Assembly (NCBI GenBank): GCA_019912315.1
Contig: JAIOJA010000006.1
Span: forward strand, 1-64,000
DNA: 64,000 nt
Source of the DNA: Planctomycetota bacterium
Lineage (GTDB): Bacteria; Planctomycetota; UBA8742; UBA2392
Reading direction: 5' to 3'
A program made the position numbers and the translations under genes. The notes under the pieces were generated by a model. That model did not search any database. It was given only the letters and a program-made list of their open reading frames with translations, and had not been told where the DNA came from. This document shows, one piece after another, positions 6,900 through 15,708 of this stretch (positions are counted from its first letter, which is position 1; every line of letters starts with the position of its first letter).

Positions 6900-9667
6900 C
6901 ACTTGGCCTCCAGCCAGTTGTTGCCGATTCCGGCGTCTACGTCGAGCGGCACTTTCAGCTTCATGGCTTTGCTCATGACTTCTTTGGCGAACTCAGCGCA
7001 GGCTTTGGCTTCTTTGGCTGGTGCTTCGAACACGAGCTCATCGTGCACCTGCAACAGCATTCTATAGGGAAGCTTCTTCTTCTCGATCTCTTCGTGGGCC
7101 TTCAGCATCGCCAGCTTGATCAAGTCTGCGGCCGTCCCTTGCAGCACGGTGTTGAACGCCTGGCGCTCGGCCTGCTTCCTTACCATTACGTTTCGGCTGC
7201 CGATTTCAGGCAAATAGCGTTTGCGGCCGGACAGTGTCTGCACGTAGCCCTGCTTGCGGCACTCTTCCAGCACTTCGTCGTTCAGCTTCGCTACTTTCGG
7301 GTGCGAGGCGAAATAGTTGTCGATGAATTCCTTGGCCTCAGACCGTGGAATCCCCAATCCCTGCGACAGACCAAAGGCGCTCTGCCCGTACAGCACGGCG
7401 TAGTTCACGGTCTTGGCCACGTTGCGCTGTTCACCGGTGACGTCCGCCGGGTCAACGCCAAAGATGCCGCCGGCGGTCGCCTTGTGAATGTCCACGCCGT
7501 CTTTAAAGGCCTTGATCATGTGCTTCTCGTCGGCGATGTGGGCGAGAATACGCAGCTCGATCTGGCTGTAGTCGGCGCTGATGAGGCTGAAACCGTCCTG
7601 CGCAACAAACGCCCGGCGGATCTTCTTGCCCTCGTCCGTGCGCACCGGGATGTTCTGCAAGTTCGGGTCTTTGCTGCTTAATCGGCCCGTGGCGACCGTC
7701 TGCCGGTAAGTCGTGTGCACGCGGTCTTCTGAATCCGCCAAATCCGGCAACTGGTCCACGTAGGTTGACTTCAGTTTCGTGAGATGCCGCCATTCGAGCA
7801 CCTTGGCCGGCAGCTCGTGCATGGGTGACAGGGCTTCCAGCGTGCTCTGGTCCGTGCTGCGCCCCTTGCCCTTGGCGGTCTTGCCCTGCACCGGCAGCTT
7901 CAGTTCGTCGAAGAGTATCTCGCCCAGCTGCTTTGGTGAGCCGATGGTGAACTCGCGGCCGGCAGCCTTGTGGATCGAGGCTTCCAGCTTGTCGATCTGC
8001 TTCTGCATGTCCTTCGCGAGATCGGCCAGGTAGGGCTTGTCGATCTTGATGCCCTTGTGCTCCATGTGCCCGAGCACTTCAACCAGCGGGAACTCGAGGT
8101 CTCTGGCGAGTCCGTCAAGCTCGCGCTCCTTGAGTTGCGGTGTCAGGACGTCCGAAACGCGCAGCGCATAGTCGGCAAATTGCGCGGCGTACTGCATGAC
8201 GCGCTCTGGCCCGGCGCCCATCAGCGTGATGCGCTCTTTCTTCTCACCGAACAGTTTGTCCCAACTGAAGGTATCCAGCCCCAGATACTCGCGGCAAAGG
8301 CTTGCAAGCCTGGCGTCCTCGCGCGAGCCGTCCAGCAGGAAGGCCACCAGCTTGGTGTCGCTTTCGACGCCTTGCATGTCGTGCCCCTGGTTCAGCAGCA
8401 CGCGCAGGTCATGTTTCAGGTCGTGGCCGACCTTGCCGACCTTGGCGTCCATGAGCTTGACTTCGAGGGCATCCAGCACGTCGGCGCGCTTCAGCTCGCC
8501 GTTCAGGGGCAGGTACCAGCCCTTGCCGGGCTCCGTGCTAACCGCGATGCCGGCGACTTCCTTATAGTTATCAGCGGCACAGTGGATCGCCATGCGCCTG
8601 GCTTTGCTGATCGCCTTGCGAAAGGCGTCGAAGGCCCTCGCGTCGTTCACCAGGGTGTAGTCTTCGCCCGCCTTGATCAGGGCCTTGTCGACTTTCGGCG
8701 CGGCCGGCTCCGGTACGTCACCGAACAGGCTGCCCTGGCCGCCCTTCTTGCCCGCGGCCTTGCCCTTGGCCGGCGGTGCCGCGGGCGCCGGGGCGGCGTC
8801 GGTCATTTCGTCTTCCCAGCCGAAGTCCTTGGCAACGCTTTTGAAATTCAGCTCAGCAAGCAAGGGCAGCAGCAGCTCTTTCTTGGGCTCGTGATACTTC
8901 GCGGCCTGCCTGTCCAGGTTGACCTTGATGTCCGTCTTGATGGTAACGAGTTGCCTGCTGAGCTCCGCCTGTTCGCGGAATGCGATCAGGTTTTCGCGGC
9001 GCTTGGGTTGCTTGATTTCCTCGGCGTGCCTGAGGATTTCGTCAAGCGAACCGTACTCTTTCATGAGTTCGGCTGCGGTCTTGATGCCTATGCCCTTGGC
9101 GCCGGGGATGTTGTCCACGCTGTCGCCGGCCAGAGCCTGGATGTCGATGAACTGTTGTGGCGTAACGCCGAGTTCCTTGTGCAGGTCCTCGGGTCCGTAC
9201 TCGCTGCCGTCGTCGTAGCTGATCATCTTGATGTGATCACTCAGCAGTTGCTTCAGGTCTTTGTCCTTGCTTACCAGCTTGACCTGAAGGCCCTTGTCGG
9301 CGTTCTGTGCGGCAAGACTGGCGATCACGTCGTCGGCCTCGAAGCCGGGTATGACTTCAATGGGTATTTCGAACGCCTTGACGATGTTTTCGATAATCGG
9401 GATCTGGTCGCGCAGGTCCTCGGGCATTTCGCCGCGGTTGGCCTTGTATTGGTCGTAGATCTCATTGCGGAAGGTCGGGCCGTGGGGGTCGAGCACGCAG
9501 ACCAGGTAGTCCGGCTTGTAGTCCTTGATCAGCTTCTGGAGCATCCGGGTAAAGATGTAGACCGCGCCCACGGGTTTGCCGCGCACGGTACGTCGGCGCG
9601 CGGCGGGGCTGTAATAGGCCCGGAAGATCTGGCTGTGACCGTCAATGATGTACAGGGTTTCAGGCAT
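6899..9667 (-). CDS. polA: DNA polymerase I
   Basis: This is a 922-aa family A polymerase for Okazaki-fragment maturation and repair. The 5'-nuclease domain has GFEADDVIAS and GDSVDNIPGAKGIGIKTA. The middle 3'-5' exonuclease fold is degenerate: the DxE of exo I is replaced in MAIHCAADN, and the last acidic ligand is lost in YAAQFAD, although GHDLKHD keeps one Asp, so proofreading is probably absent. The polymerase domain has DYSQIELR (motif A), RNVAKTVNYAVLYG (motif B, with Tyr756 where E. coli has Phe762) and LLQVHDELVFE (motif C). The start at 9667 (MPETLYIIDGH) fits the family. The frame is open further upstream but that stretch is not family-like. It heads the polA-lipoprotein-coaE overlap group. 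Confidence 0.98.
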   Translation of the reverse strand: MPETLYIIDGHSQIFRAYYSPAARRRTVRGKPVGAVYIFTRMLQKLIKDYKPDYLVCVLDPHGPTFRNEIYDQYKANRGEMPEDLRDQIPIIENIVKAFEIPIEVIPGFEADDVIASLAAQNADKGLQVKLVSKDKDLKQLLSDHIKMISYDDGSEYGPEDLHKELGVTPQQFIDIQALAGDSVDNIPGAKGIGIKTAAELMKEYGSLDEILRHAEEIKQPKRRENLIAFREQAELSRQLVTIKTDIKVNLDRQAAKYHEPKKELLLPLLAELNFKSVAKDFGWEDEMTDAAPAPAAPPAKGKAAGKKGGQGSLFGDVPEPAAPKVDKALIKAGEDYTLVNDARAFDAFRKAISKARRMAIHCAADNYKEVAGIAVSTEPGKGWYLPLNGELKRADVLDALEVKLMDAKVGKVGHDLKHDLRVLLNQGHDMQGVESDTKLVAFLLDGSREDARLASLCREYLGLDTFSWDKLFGEKKERITLMGAGPERVMQYAAQFADYALRVSDVLTPQLKERELDGLARDLEFPLVEVLGHMEHKGIKIDKPYLADLAKDMQKQIDKLEASIHKAAGREFTIGSPKQLGEILFDELKLPVQGKTAKGKGRSTDQSTLEALSPMHELPAKVLEWRHLTKLKSTYVDQLPDLADSEDRVHTTYRQTVATGRLSSKDPNLQNIPVRTDEGKKIRRAFVAQDGFSLISADYSQIELRILAHIADEKHMIKAFKDGVDIHKATAGGIFGVDPADVTGEQRNVAKTVNYAVLYGQSAFGLSQGLGIPRSEAKEFIDNYFASHPKVAKLNDEVLEECRKQGYVQTLSGRKRYLPEIGSRNVMVRKQAERQAFNTVLQGTAADLIKLAMLKAHEEIEKKKLPYRMLLQVHDELVFEAPAKEAKACAEFAKEVMSKAMKLKVPLDVDAGIGNNWLEAK

Positions 9668-9951
9668 GGGAAGGGCTGGATTGTCGTATGGGGAGGCTCG
9701 CCGGACAAGGACACAGCAAGGATTGGCGGTGGCGCTGCGTGACTTTTGCACGCCATGGGTGGAAATCCCTAAACCTTCATGAGCATTGAGGTTGTGAGGC
9801 GGAGCCCGCCTGGGTAGCATGACGCGCACTCGACTGACAAAGATTCTGTGCTTTTTTGGCGCTGGGCTGAACCAGTCGGGGTTCTTTCCGTTTTATACAG
9901 AGTCGCAATAACTTCCCTTCCCGGGGAAAACGCCAAATTCAGGAGATCGCC

Positions 9952-11640
9952 GTGGCAGGTCAACAACAGCAATACTACGAAGAGCCGGCCGGGCAGGAGT
10001 ACTACGGCCAGGAAGAAATGCAGCCCGCGGGCAGCACCGGCGAAGACCTTACGGCACTGGCATCAGTGCCCTGGGTTGCGATTGCGCTTGCGGTCCACGT
10101 GATTCTTCTCGTGATTGCGTGGTTCATCATCCCGAAGGCGCCCGAGCGCATTCAGGTTGAGGTGCTTAACGCGCAGCAGGAGCAGATTGCCGAGCCGCCT
10201 CCGCCGGAACAGCCGCCTGAAAAGCCGGTTGAATACCCGAAAGACGAGCCGGAACAGGAAGACCCCACGGAAGACGAGCGTATCGTTGAAGACGCGCAGG
10301 ATGAGGTGAACGAAGACCCGTCCGACAAGCCGAATAACGACCTCGCCGAAAACCCGAACGACGACCCGTCCGACAACGAGTCGCCGCACCCGAACAAGAA
10401 CAGCACGACCAGTGCTGTCGGTCTCGGCGGCGGCATCGGTGGCGGCGGTGGTCGCGGCGGCAAGGGCGGCTTCGCCTATCGCCGGGCGCGTGGCGGTGGC
10501 GGACGTCCGCACGACGACCGTAACCGTGCGGCGCTTGAGTGGCTGAAGGACCACCAGAACCGTGAGGGTTACTGGAGCGCCACCACCTTCAGCGACGACA
10601 GCACCCGCTCCAACGCCAAGAAGACCTACAACAGCGAGTTCGTGGACGTCGGCCAGCCGGGCGGCGACAAGGGCTGGGAAGCGACCTGCGACATCGGGCT
10701 TACGGGCATGTCTCTGCTGGCTTTCGTCGGCGCGGGCTATGACCACAAGGAAGGCGACTACCGCGCCACCTGCCGCCAGGCCATCCTGTACCTGCGCAAG
10801 GTTCAGGACAACGACGGCTGCTTCGGCCCCAAGGAAGACGATCACTTTGTCTACAACCACAGCATCTGCGCCATGGCCATGGCTGAAGCTTACGGGCTCA
10901 GCGGTGACCAGGTCCTGAAGCCGATCGCCGACAAGGCCGTCGATTTCATCCTGAAGTCGCAGAACCCGGGGCTTGGCTGGCGCTACGGCGTGCAGCCGGG
11001 CATCAACGACAGCTCGGTTTCGGGCTGGATGGTGCTGGCCCTCAAGAGCTGCAAGATGGCCGGGCTCGAGTTCGACTACACCAAGTGCTACAGCGACGCG
11101 GCCGAGTGGTACAAGATGGTGACCGTTGACGTGAACGGCTACCCGAAGTGCGGCTACGACAGCCCGGGCAGCAACAACGCCCGCCTGCGCAGCGCCACGG
11201 AGTACGAGCACAACCCTTCGATGGACAGCATCTACGTGATGAGCATGTTGTTCATGGGCAAGGCTGACCTGAACGACAAGACGATCAAGACCCTGTCACG
11301 CATCTGCGTCGAGAAGGACTACCTGCCAAGCTGGGAGCAGTACAAGATTGACTACTACTACTGGTACTACGCCAGCCTGGCGCTTTACCAGGTCGGTGGC
11401 GGCACCTGGAAGGCCTGGGAAAAGGCCATGAGTTCGGTCCTGCTGGACAACCAGCGCGGCTACACCGAAGGCGACAAGAAGGCCAACCTCACCAGCAAGG
11501 AAGCGCTCGATGAGCACGGCAGCTGGGACGCGGTTGACGCCTGGAGTTCAGCCGGTGGACGCGTGTACGCCACGGCCATCAACTGCCTGACCCTGGAAGT
11601 GTACTACCGCTACCTGCGCCTCGAAGAGGGCGGGGAATAG
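9952..11640 (+). CDS. Inner-membrane-anchored alpha/alpha-toroid (squalene-cyclase-fold) protein with TonB-like N-terminus
   Basis: The 562-aa product has a short N-terminal tail and one membrane helix (about residues 42-63, VAIALAVHVILLVIAWFII). A Pro/Glu/Asp-rich stretch follows (about 75-150) and then a Gly-rich linker with GLGGGIGGGGGRGGKGG. This layout recalls TonB or TolA anchors. Residues about 190-555 form prenyltransferase/squalene-cyclase-like repeats: ALEWLKDHQNREGYWS, GAGYDHKEGDYR, LRKVQDNDGCFG, LGWRYGVQPG. No DxDD cyclase motif is seen, so cyclase activity is unlikely. It starts at GTG with AGGAGA upstream and ends before a strong terminator. Two paralogues lie at 33562 and 34905. 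The function is unknown. Related proteins are, to my knowledge, frequent in Planctomycetota. Confidence 0.85.
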   Translation: MAGQQQQYYEEPAGQEYYGQEEMQPAGSTGEDLTALASVPWVAIALAVHVILLVIAWFIIPKAPERIQVEVLNAQQEQIAEPPPPEQPPEKPVEYPKDEPEQEDPTEDERIVEDAQDEVNEDPSDKPNNDLAENPNDDPSDNESPHPNKNSTTSAVGLGGGIGGGGGRGGKGGFAYRRARGGGGRPHDDRNRAALEWLKDHQNREGYWSATTFSDDSTRSNAKKTYNSEFVDVGQPGGDKGWEATCDIGLTGMSLLAFVGAGYDHKEGDYRATCRQAILYLRKVQDNDGCFGPKEDDHFVYNHSICAMAMAEAYGLSGDQVLKPIADKAVDFILKSQNPGLGWRYGVQPGINDSSVSGWMVLALKSCKMAGLEFDYTKCYSDAAEWYKMVTVDVNGYPKCGYDSPGSNNARLRSATEYEHNPSMDSIYVMSMLFMGKADLNDKTIKTLSRICVEKDYLPSWEQYKIDYYYWYYASLALYQVGGGTWKAWEKAMSSVLLDNQRGYTEGDKKANLTSKEALDEHGSWDAVDAWSSAGGRVYATAINCLTLEVYYRYLRLEEGGE

Positions 11641-11657
11641 CGGCAAGCAGCAAACAG

Positions 11658-11690
11658 AAAGGCGGCCCTCGGGCCGCCTTTCTTCATTTT
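11658..11690 (+). terminator. Intrinsic terminator
   Basis: AAAGGCGGCC pairs perfectly with GGCCGCCTTT around a CTCG loop, then TCTTCATTTT follows. It lies 18 bp after the stop codon of the toroid gene. Confidence 0.9.
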
Positions 11691-11737
11691 GAGTCTGTTG
11701 CGTGCGTGAAGTCCCGCCCTAGAATCTGACCCACCAC

Positions 11738-13219
11738 ATGGCCAAGAAGAAGAAGCAGCCAAATCAGGGCGCAGCCAGGCCGCCCGCCAAACCCGCCGAA
11801 GACTCGCGGGAAACGGTCATGCTGCCCGCGCCCCTGAAGAAGGCCCTGCGCGCCGATTACTCCGAGCTGCTGCGCATGAGAAACGTGCAGTGGCTGATCG
11901 TGATCGCGGCCGTCGTGGGCGCGCTGCTGCTGGGCTATTACCTGTCGGCCGTGTTTGTGCCGCTGCTGGCCGCGCTGGCCATCGCGTACATTCTGGACCC
12001 GCTGGTGCGCAAGCTGCAGAAACGCGGGTTCAGCCGCGTGAAGGCGGTGCTGCTGATCTTTATCGCGTTCGTTGTGATTTCCGCCGGCGTCGGCACCTGG
12101 TTCATGGCAAGCGTGGTAAGCGACGTGCAGAGCCTGTCCGGGCAGATGCGCGGGCTGTGGAACGACCTGAAGGCGAACCAGGGCGAGTGGGTCGCAAGCT
12201 GGAACGACATGGCCCCCAGCGAGTCCGTGAAGCTTGACACGAACGAAGACACCTTCGGGCAGGCCGGGCAGTACGTGGTGGATTCGCTGTTTCCGACAGA
12301 AGCGCAGTCAGAGGCGCCGGAGGCCGCACAGGCCCGTGCCGACATGGCAGCTGCACGGGCGGATCTGCTGTCGGCGTTCCAGACCAGCGACACGAACCAC
12401 GACCTCGCCCTGAAGGCGGATGAAATCGGCGCGGACAACGTGAAGAGCATGGACAACAACGCGGATTCGCGCGTGTCCACGGATGAATGGTTTGTGTATT
12501 TCGGCGCCACGCCAAGCACGGGCAACGGGCGCACCATTTCCACCGGCACCACCAGCGCGACCACGGCCGTGATCGGGCTGGTGGGCACCGGGCTGCTGGG
12601 GCTGCTGACGCTGCTGATGTTCGTGGTGCTGGTGCCGATCTACACGTGGTACTTCATGGTGGGCTGGGACAAAGTGATCGCCAAGGGGCGTGAGTACCTG
12701 CCCGGCAAACACCGCCCTCGCGCTGAGCGCATCCTGCGCGAAATCGACGCCATGCTGAAAGCGTTTTTCCGCGGGCGCATAGTGATTGTCGTGATCATCA
12801 CCGTGCTGACCACGATTGTTTACCTGGCATTCGGCGTGCAGTACGCCGTGCTGTTCGGGTTGCTGGGCGGGCTCGGGATTCTGATTCCTTACGCCGCCAT
12901 GGTGATCAGCTGGATACCGGCCGCGATTCTGATGGCGATCAACGGCGATCCCCTGTGGGCGATCGGGCTGATGAGCGTGTTCTTTCACGCGATTCAGGCG
13001 CTCGAGCAATTCGTGCTGGCGCCCAAGCTGCTGGGCGACGCGCTGGAGCTGCACCCGATTACCATTCTGGTCGGCGTGTTCGTGATGGCTTCGTTGTTCG
13101 GGCTGTTCGGCGCGCTGCTGGCTGTGCCGTTAACCGCGATCGCTAAAACCCTGGGCCGCGAGTTTATTCTGCCCTATTTCAAATCCCTGGCCGCCGAAAA
13201 GCCAACGGCGCCCGGGTGA
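11738..13219 (+). CDS. AI-2E/PerM-family membrane transporter with a paired EF-hand insert
   Basis: The 493-aa product is a polytopic membrane protein of the AI-2E exporter (PerM, UPF0118) family. N-terminal helices lie at about 52-90 (VPLLAALAIAYILDPLV) and 103-126, and C-terminal helices from about 268 onward include FLAFGVQYAVLFGLLGGLGILIPY-like segments and LEQFVLAPKLLG. Between them, residues about 205-252 hold two EF-hand loops, Asp218-Glu229 (DTNHDLALKADE) and Asp239-Glu250 (DNNADSRVSTDE), each with Asp, Asn, Asp and Glu at positions 1, 3, 5 and 12. The insert replaces the usual extracytoplasmic loop, so calcium sensing outside the membrane is plausible. The substrate is unknown. Confidence 0.9.
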   Translation: MAKKKKQPNQGAARPPAKPAEDSRETVMLPAPLKKALRADYSELLRMRNVQWLIVIAAVVGALLLGYYLSAVFVPLLAALAIAYILDPLVRKLQKRGFSRVKAVLLIFIAFVVISAGVGTWFMASVVSDVQSLSGQMRGLWNDLKANQGEWVASWNDMAPSESVKLDTNEDTFGQAGQYVVDSLFPTEAQSEAPEAAQARADMAAARADLLSAFQTSDTNHDLALKADEIGADNVKSMDNNADSRVSTDEWFVYFGATPSTGNGRTISTGTTSATTAVIGLVGTGLLGLLTLLMFVVLVPIYTWYFMVGWDKVIAKGREYLPGKHRPRAERILREIDAMLKAFFRGRIVIVVIITVLTTIVYLAFGVQYAVLFGLLGGLGILIPYAAMVISWIPAAILMAINGDPLWAIGLMSVFFHAIQALEQFVLAPKLLGDALELHPITILVGVFVMASLFGLFGALLAVPLTAIAKTLGREFILPYFKSLAAEKPTAPG

Positions 13220-13355
13220 TGCTGGGCCTTCGGGCAGCGGATCAGGCGGTCAGCGATATCCGTGTCCGCTATGGTTACCGTAGTTGCCGCTTCGCCGGCG
13301 TAGGCCGCCGGCTCGCTTCTCGTCATTCCGCGGTTTGTCACCTACAATCGGCCCA

Positions 13356-13853
13356 ATGCCCGCAGACATTCACAAAGACAGCATCCCCGGCGCCATTCGC
13401 GTGGCCGCACGGGCGCTGATCATTGAAGACGCCCGCCTGCTGGTGATGACCTACGCCGATGAAAACGGCTCGTGGTGCGTTACTCCGGGCGGCGGCATCA
13501 GCAAGCAGGAAACCCTGGGCGAGGGGTTACGCCGCGAAGTACATGAGGAACTCGGCATCACGGTGCGCCCAGGCGACATTGTATACGTGCGCGAGTTGCT
13601 GGGGCGCTCGGCCAAAGTAATGCACGGCGGCATCACCGAGGACACCCACCAGCTTGAGATTTTCTTTCGCTGCAAGCGTGAGGGTGACGTGCGGGCCGGT
13701 GCTGTGCTGGACAACTTCTGCACTGGCTTTGACTGGGTGCCGCTGCACGAGCTTTCGGCGCGCAATTTCTTTCCCAGGGCACTGGGAAAACGCCTGGCAA
13801 ACGACGTTGCCAGCGGGTTCAAGCCGCATAACAACTATCTTGGCGATGCCTGA
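13356..13853 (+). CDS. Nudix hydrolase
   Basis: This is a cytoplasmic hydrolase acting on a nucleoside-diphosphate-linked substrate. The 165-aa product contains a complete Nudix box, GGISKQETLGEGLRREVHEE followed by LGI, which fits G-x5-E-x7-REVxEExGI. The ATG at 13356 (MPADIHKDSIPG) is chosen because the Nudix fold starts there. The frame is open to 13284 but that part reads like untranslated DNA, and neither start has a clear Shine-Dalgarno sequence. The stop overlaps the next ATG (TGATG), coupling it to the ComF-like gene. The substrate cannot be predicted. Confidence 0.93.
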   Translation: MPADIHKDSIPGAIRVAARALIIEDARLLVMTYADENGSWCVTPGGGISKQETLGEGLRREVHEELGITVRPGDIVYVRELLGRSAKVMHGGITEDTHQLEIFFRCKREGDVRAGAVLDNFCTGFDWVPLHELSARNFFPRALGKRLANDVASGFKPHNNYLGDA

Positions 13854-14602
13854 TGCGCGCACTCGTTGACGGGTTGCTTGACCTGATGCTGCCGCGGCAC
13901 TGCGCGGTTTCGGGGCGCCCGCTGATCGGCGACGAAGCCGGCCCCATCGCGCCGGAAGTTCTGCGCGAAGTGCAGGTAGCCGGCGCCGACTACTGCACGC
14001 GCTGCGGCGCGCCGCAGGGTCCGGGCGTCGGCGTCGTAAAGGACTGCAACCTGTGCCGCGACTACCTGCAAGGCTTCGGCACGCGTGAGATCGTCGCGGT
14101 CGGGCTGTACACGGGTGTGCTGAAAGAAATGTGCCTCGCCCTCAAGTTCGGCGGCGAGCGAAGGGTCGCCGGGGCCCTCAGCGCCTGGCTGGCGCAACTC
14201 TGCTTCGACCGGGGAATTGTCGGGCGCATCGACGCCGTCGTGCCCATGCCCCTGCACGTCATCCGGCGTTTCGAGCGCGGCTACAACCAGGCCGCCCTGA
14301 TCGCCCGTGAACTCGCCGCGGCGCTGGAAAAGCCGCTGCTGGATGACGTACTGCAACGCGAGCGGGCGACCCGACGGCAGGCGAAGCTGTCGGCTGCGCA
14401 ACGAAAATCCAACGTGGCGGACGCTTTCACGGTGCGTTCCGGGCGTTCTGACGCACTGTCGGGCAAACGGCTTCTGCTGGTGGACGACGTCATGACCACC
14501 GGGGCCACTCTTGCGGCGGCGGCCCGGGCGCTCAAGAAAGGCGGCGCGAAGGGCGTTTACGGGGCGGTCGCCGCGCGTGCCCCTTTGGGCGATGATATCT
14601 GA
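13853..14602 (+). CDS. ComF-family phosphoribosyltransferase-like protein
   Basis: The 249-aa product has the ComF/GntX layout. The N-terminal part has a Cys-rich zinc-ribbon-like region (YCTRCG and DCNLCRDY). The phosphoribosyltransferase domain has AVVPMPLHVIRRFERGYNQA and the PRPP-binding loop LLLVDDVMTTGATL near residues 205-218. ComF proteins act in natural competence or DNA processing in several bacteria, but the exact reaction is not established. It overlaps the Nudix gene by one base. No other competence genes lie nearby, so a DNA-uptake role is only a possibility. Confidence 0.92.
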   Translation: MRALVDGLLDLMLPRHCAVSGRPLIGDEAGPIAPEVLREVQVAGADYCTRCGAPQGPGVGVVKDCNLCRDYLQGFGTREIVAVGLYTGVLKEMCLALKFGGERRVAGALSAWLAQLCFDRGIVGRIDAVVPMPLHVIRRFERGYNQAALIARELAAALEKPLLDDVLQRERATRRQAKLSAAQRKSNVADAFTVRSGRSDALSGKRLLLVDDVMTTGATLAAAARALKKGGAKGVYGAVAARAPLGDDI

Positions 14603-14700
14603 CGTAGCTTTTCCTCAATTCCGGACTCAACCCTTGCCGAACAGAGACATGGCGCGGCATCGCCGTGCCCACGCAGCAGGCAAAAAGCGAGGGGTTGATC

Positions 14701-15645
14701 ATGGCATCACGCAGAAGCAGACGGGGCAAGAAAAGCGGCGGCAAGGGCTTCCTGGTTATTATCGCGGCGATCGTAATCGCGGGCGGGGCCGGCGGCTGGT
14801 ACATGATTGGCGGCGACGACAGCGGCACTGTTGACGCGTCCATTGGTGACATCCTGCCCGGGCTTGGCGAAAGTAGCGACGGTCAAACACCACCCGAGCA
14901 GACCCAGTCCCTGGCCGAAGTTGAGCGCCTGCTGCACGAGATCAACGCGGGGCTCGCGACCAGTGGCGACGCCGAACGCGAGCAGATCCTGCGTGACGGC
15001 TACACGCGCCTGTCGGGGTTGCTGGAAAATCCGCTGCCCGTCGAAGAGCGTGCCCGCGCCATTGAGCTGTTTCATGCCATCACCGACGAGCTTTTCCTTA
15101 GCGCCGTCCACAACGAGTTCTGCGACAACTACGTTGTCCAGGGCGGCGACAGCTACGACAAGATCGCCCGCAAGTACCGCATCAGCACCAATCTGCTGTA
15201 CGACCTCAACAACCGCCCGCGCGACAAGGCAATGCTGCACCCCAACGACAACCTGAAAGTGCCGAAGGGCGAGCCGCGCCTGGTGGTAAAGAAGCGCGAT
15301 TTCACCGCCAGCCTGTACTTCGGCGACTACCTGGTACGCCAGTACATCGTCGCCCACGGACGCAATAACAACACCCCCGAGGGCAGCACCACCATCGCCA
15401 GCATGACCATTGACCCCGAGAAATCGGCGCGGGGCCCCAATGACCCCCGCGGCGAGATGAAGCTGCGCTGGATCGGGCTGGACAAATACGCCGGCGACCG
15501 CAGCGGCTTCGGCTTCCACGGCACCCAGTACCCGGACAGCATTCCCGGCATGTCCAGCGCCGGTTGCGTGCGAATGCACGATGACGACGTGGTCGAACTT
15601 TACGACATCGTCCGCATCGGCAACCGGGTCGAAGTCAAAGCATAA
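14701..15645 (+). CDS. LysM and L,D-transpeptidase (YkuD) protein, membrane-anchored
   Basis: The 314-aa product has a basic N-terminus, one membrane helix (about 17-38), a helical spacer, a LysM peptidoglycan-binding motif (about 141-187, YVVQGGDSYDKIARKYRIS) and a YkuD catalytic domain (about 195-314). His273 in FHGTQ and Cys289 in SSAGCVRM form the catalytic set. Such enzymes make 3-3 peptidoglycan crosslinks or attach proteins to the wall from the periplasmic side. The ATG at 14701 has GAGGGG seven bases upstream. The next gene encodes a paralogue with the same domain order but a lipid anchor. Confidence 0.93.
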   Translation: MASRRSRRGKKSGGKGFLVIIAAIVIAGGAGGWYMIGGDDSGTVDASIGDILPGLGESSDGQTPPEQTQSLAEVERLLHEINAGLATSGDAEREQILRDGYTRLSGLLENPLPVEERARAIELFHAITDELFLSAVHNEFCDNYVVQGGDSYDKIARKYRISTNLLYDLNNRPRDKAMLHPNDNLKVPKGEPRLVVKKRDFTASLYFGDYLVRQYIVAHGRNNNTPEGSTTIASMTIDPEKSARGPNDPRGEMKLRWIGLDKYAGDRSGFGFHGTQYPDSIPGMSSAGCVRMHDDDVVELYDIVRIGNRVEVKA

Positions 15646-15708
15646 GACAAGGGTGTCGCTCACCAGGGCACCCCTGAAACCTGAAACCAGTAGTTCACGG
15701 AGCCAACC

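Noticed and set aside
7970-9742. 590-codon open frame on the plus strand opposite polA
   Set aside because: It lies wholly antisense to polA, whose domains are intact. Long antisense frames are expected in GC-rich genes, and the product has no family-like features.
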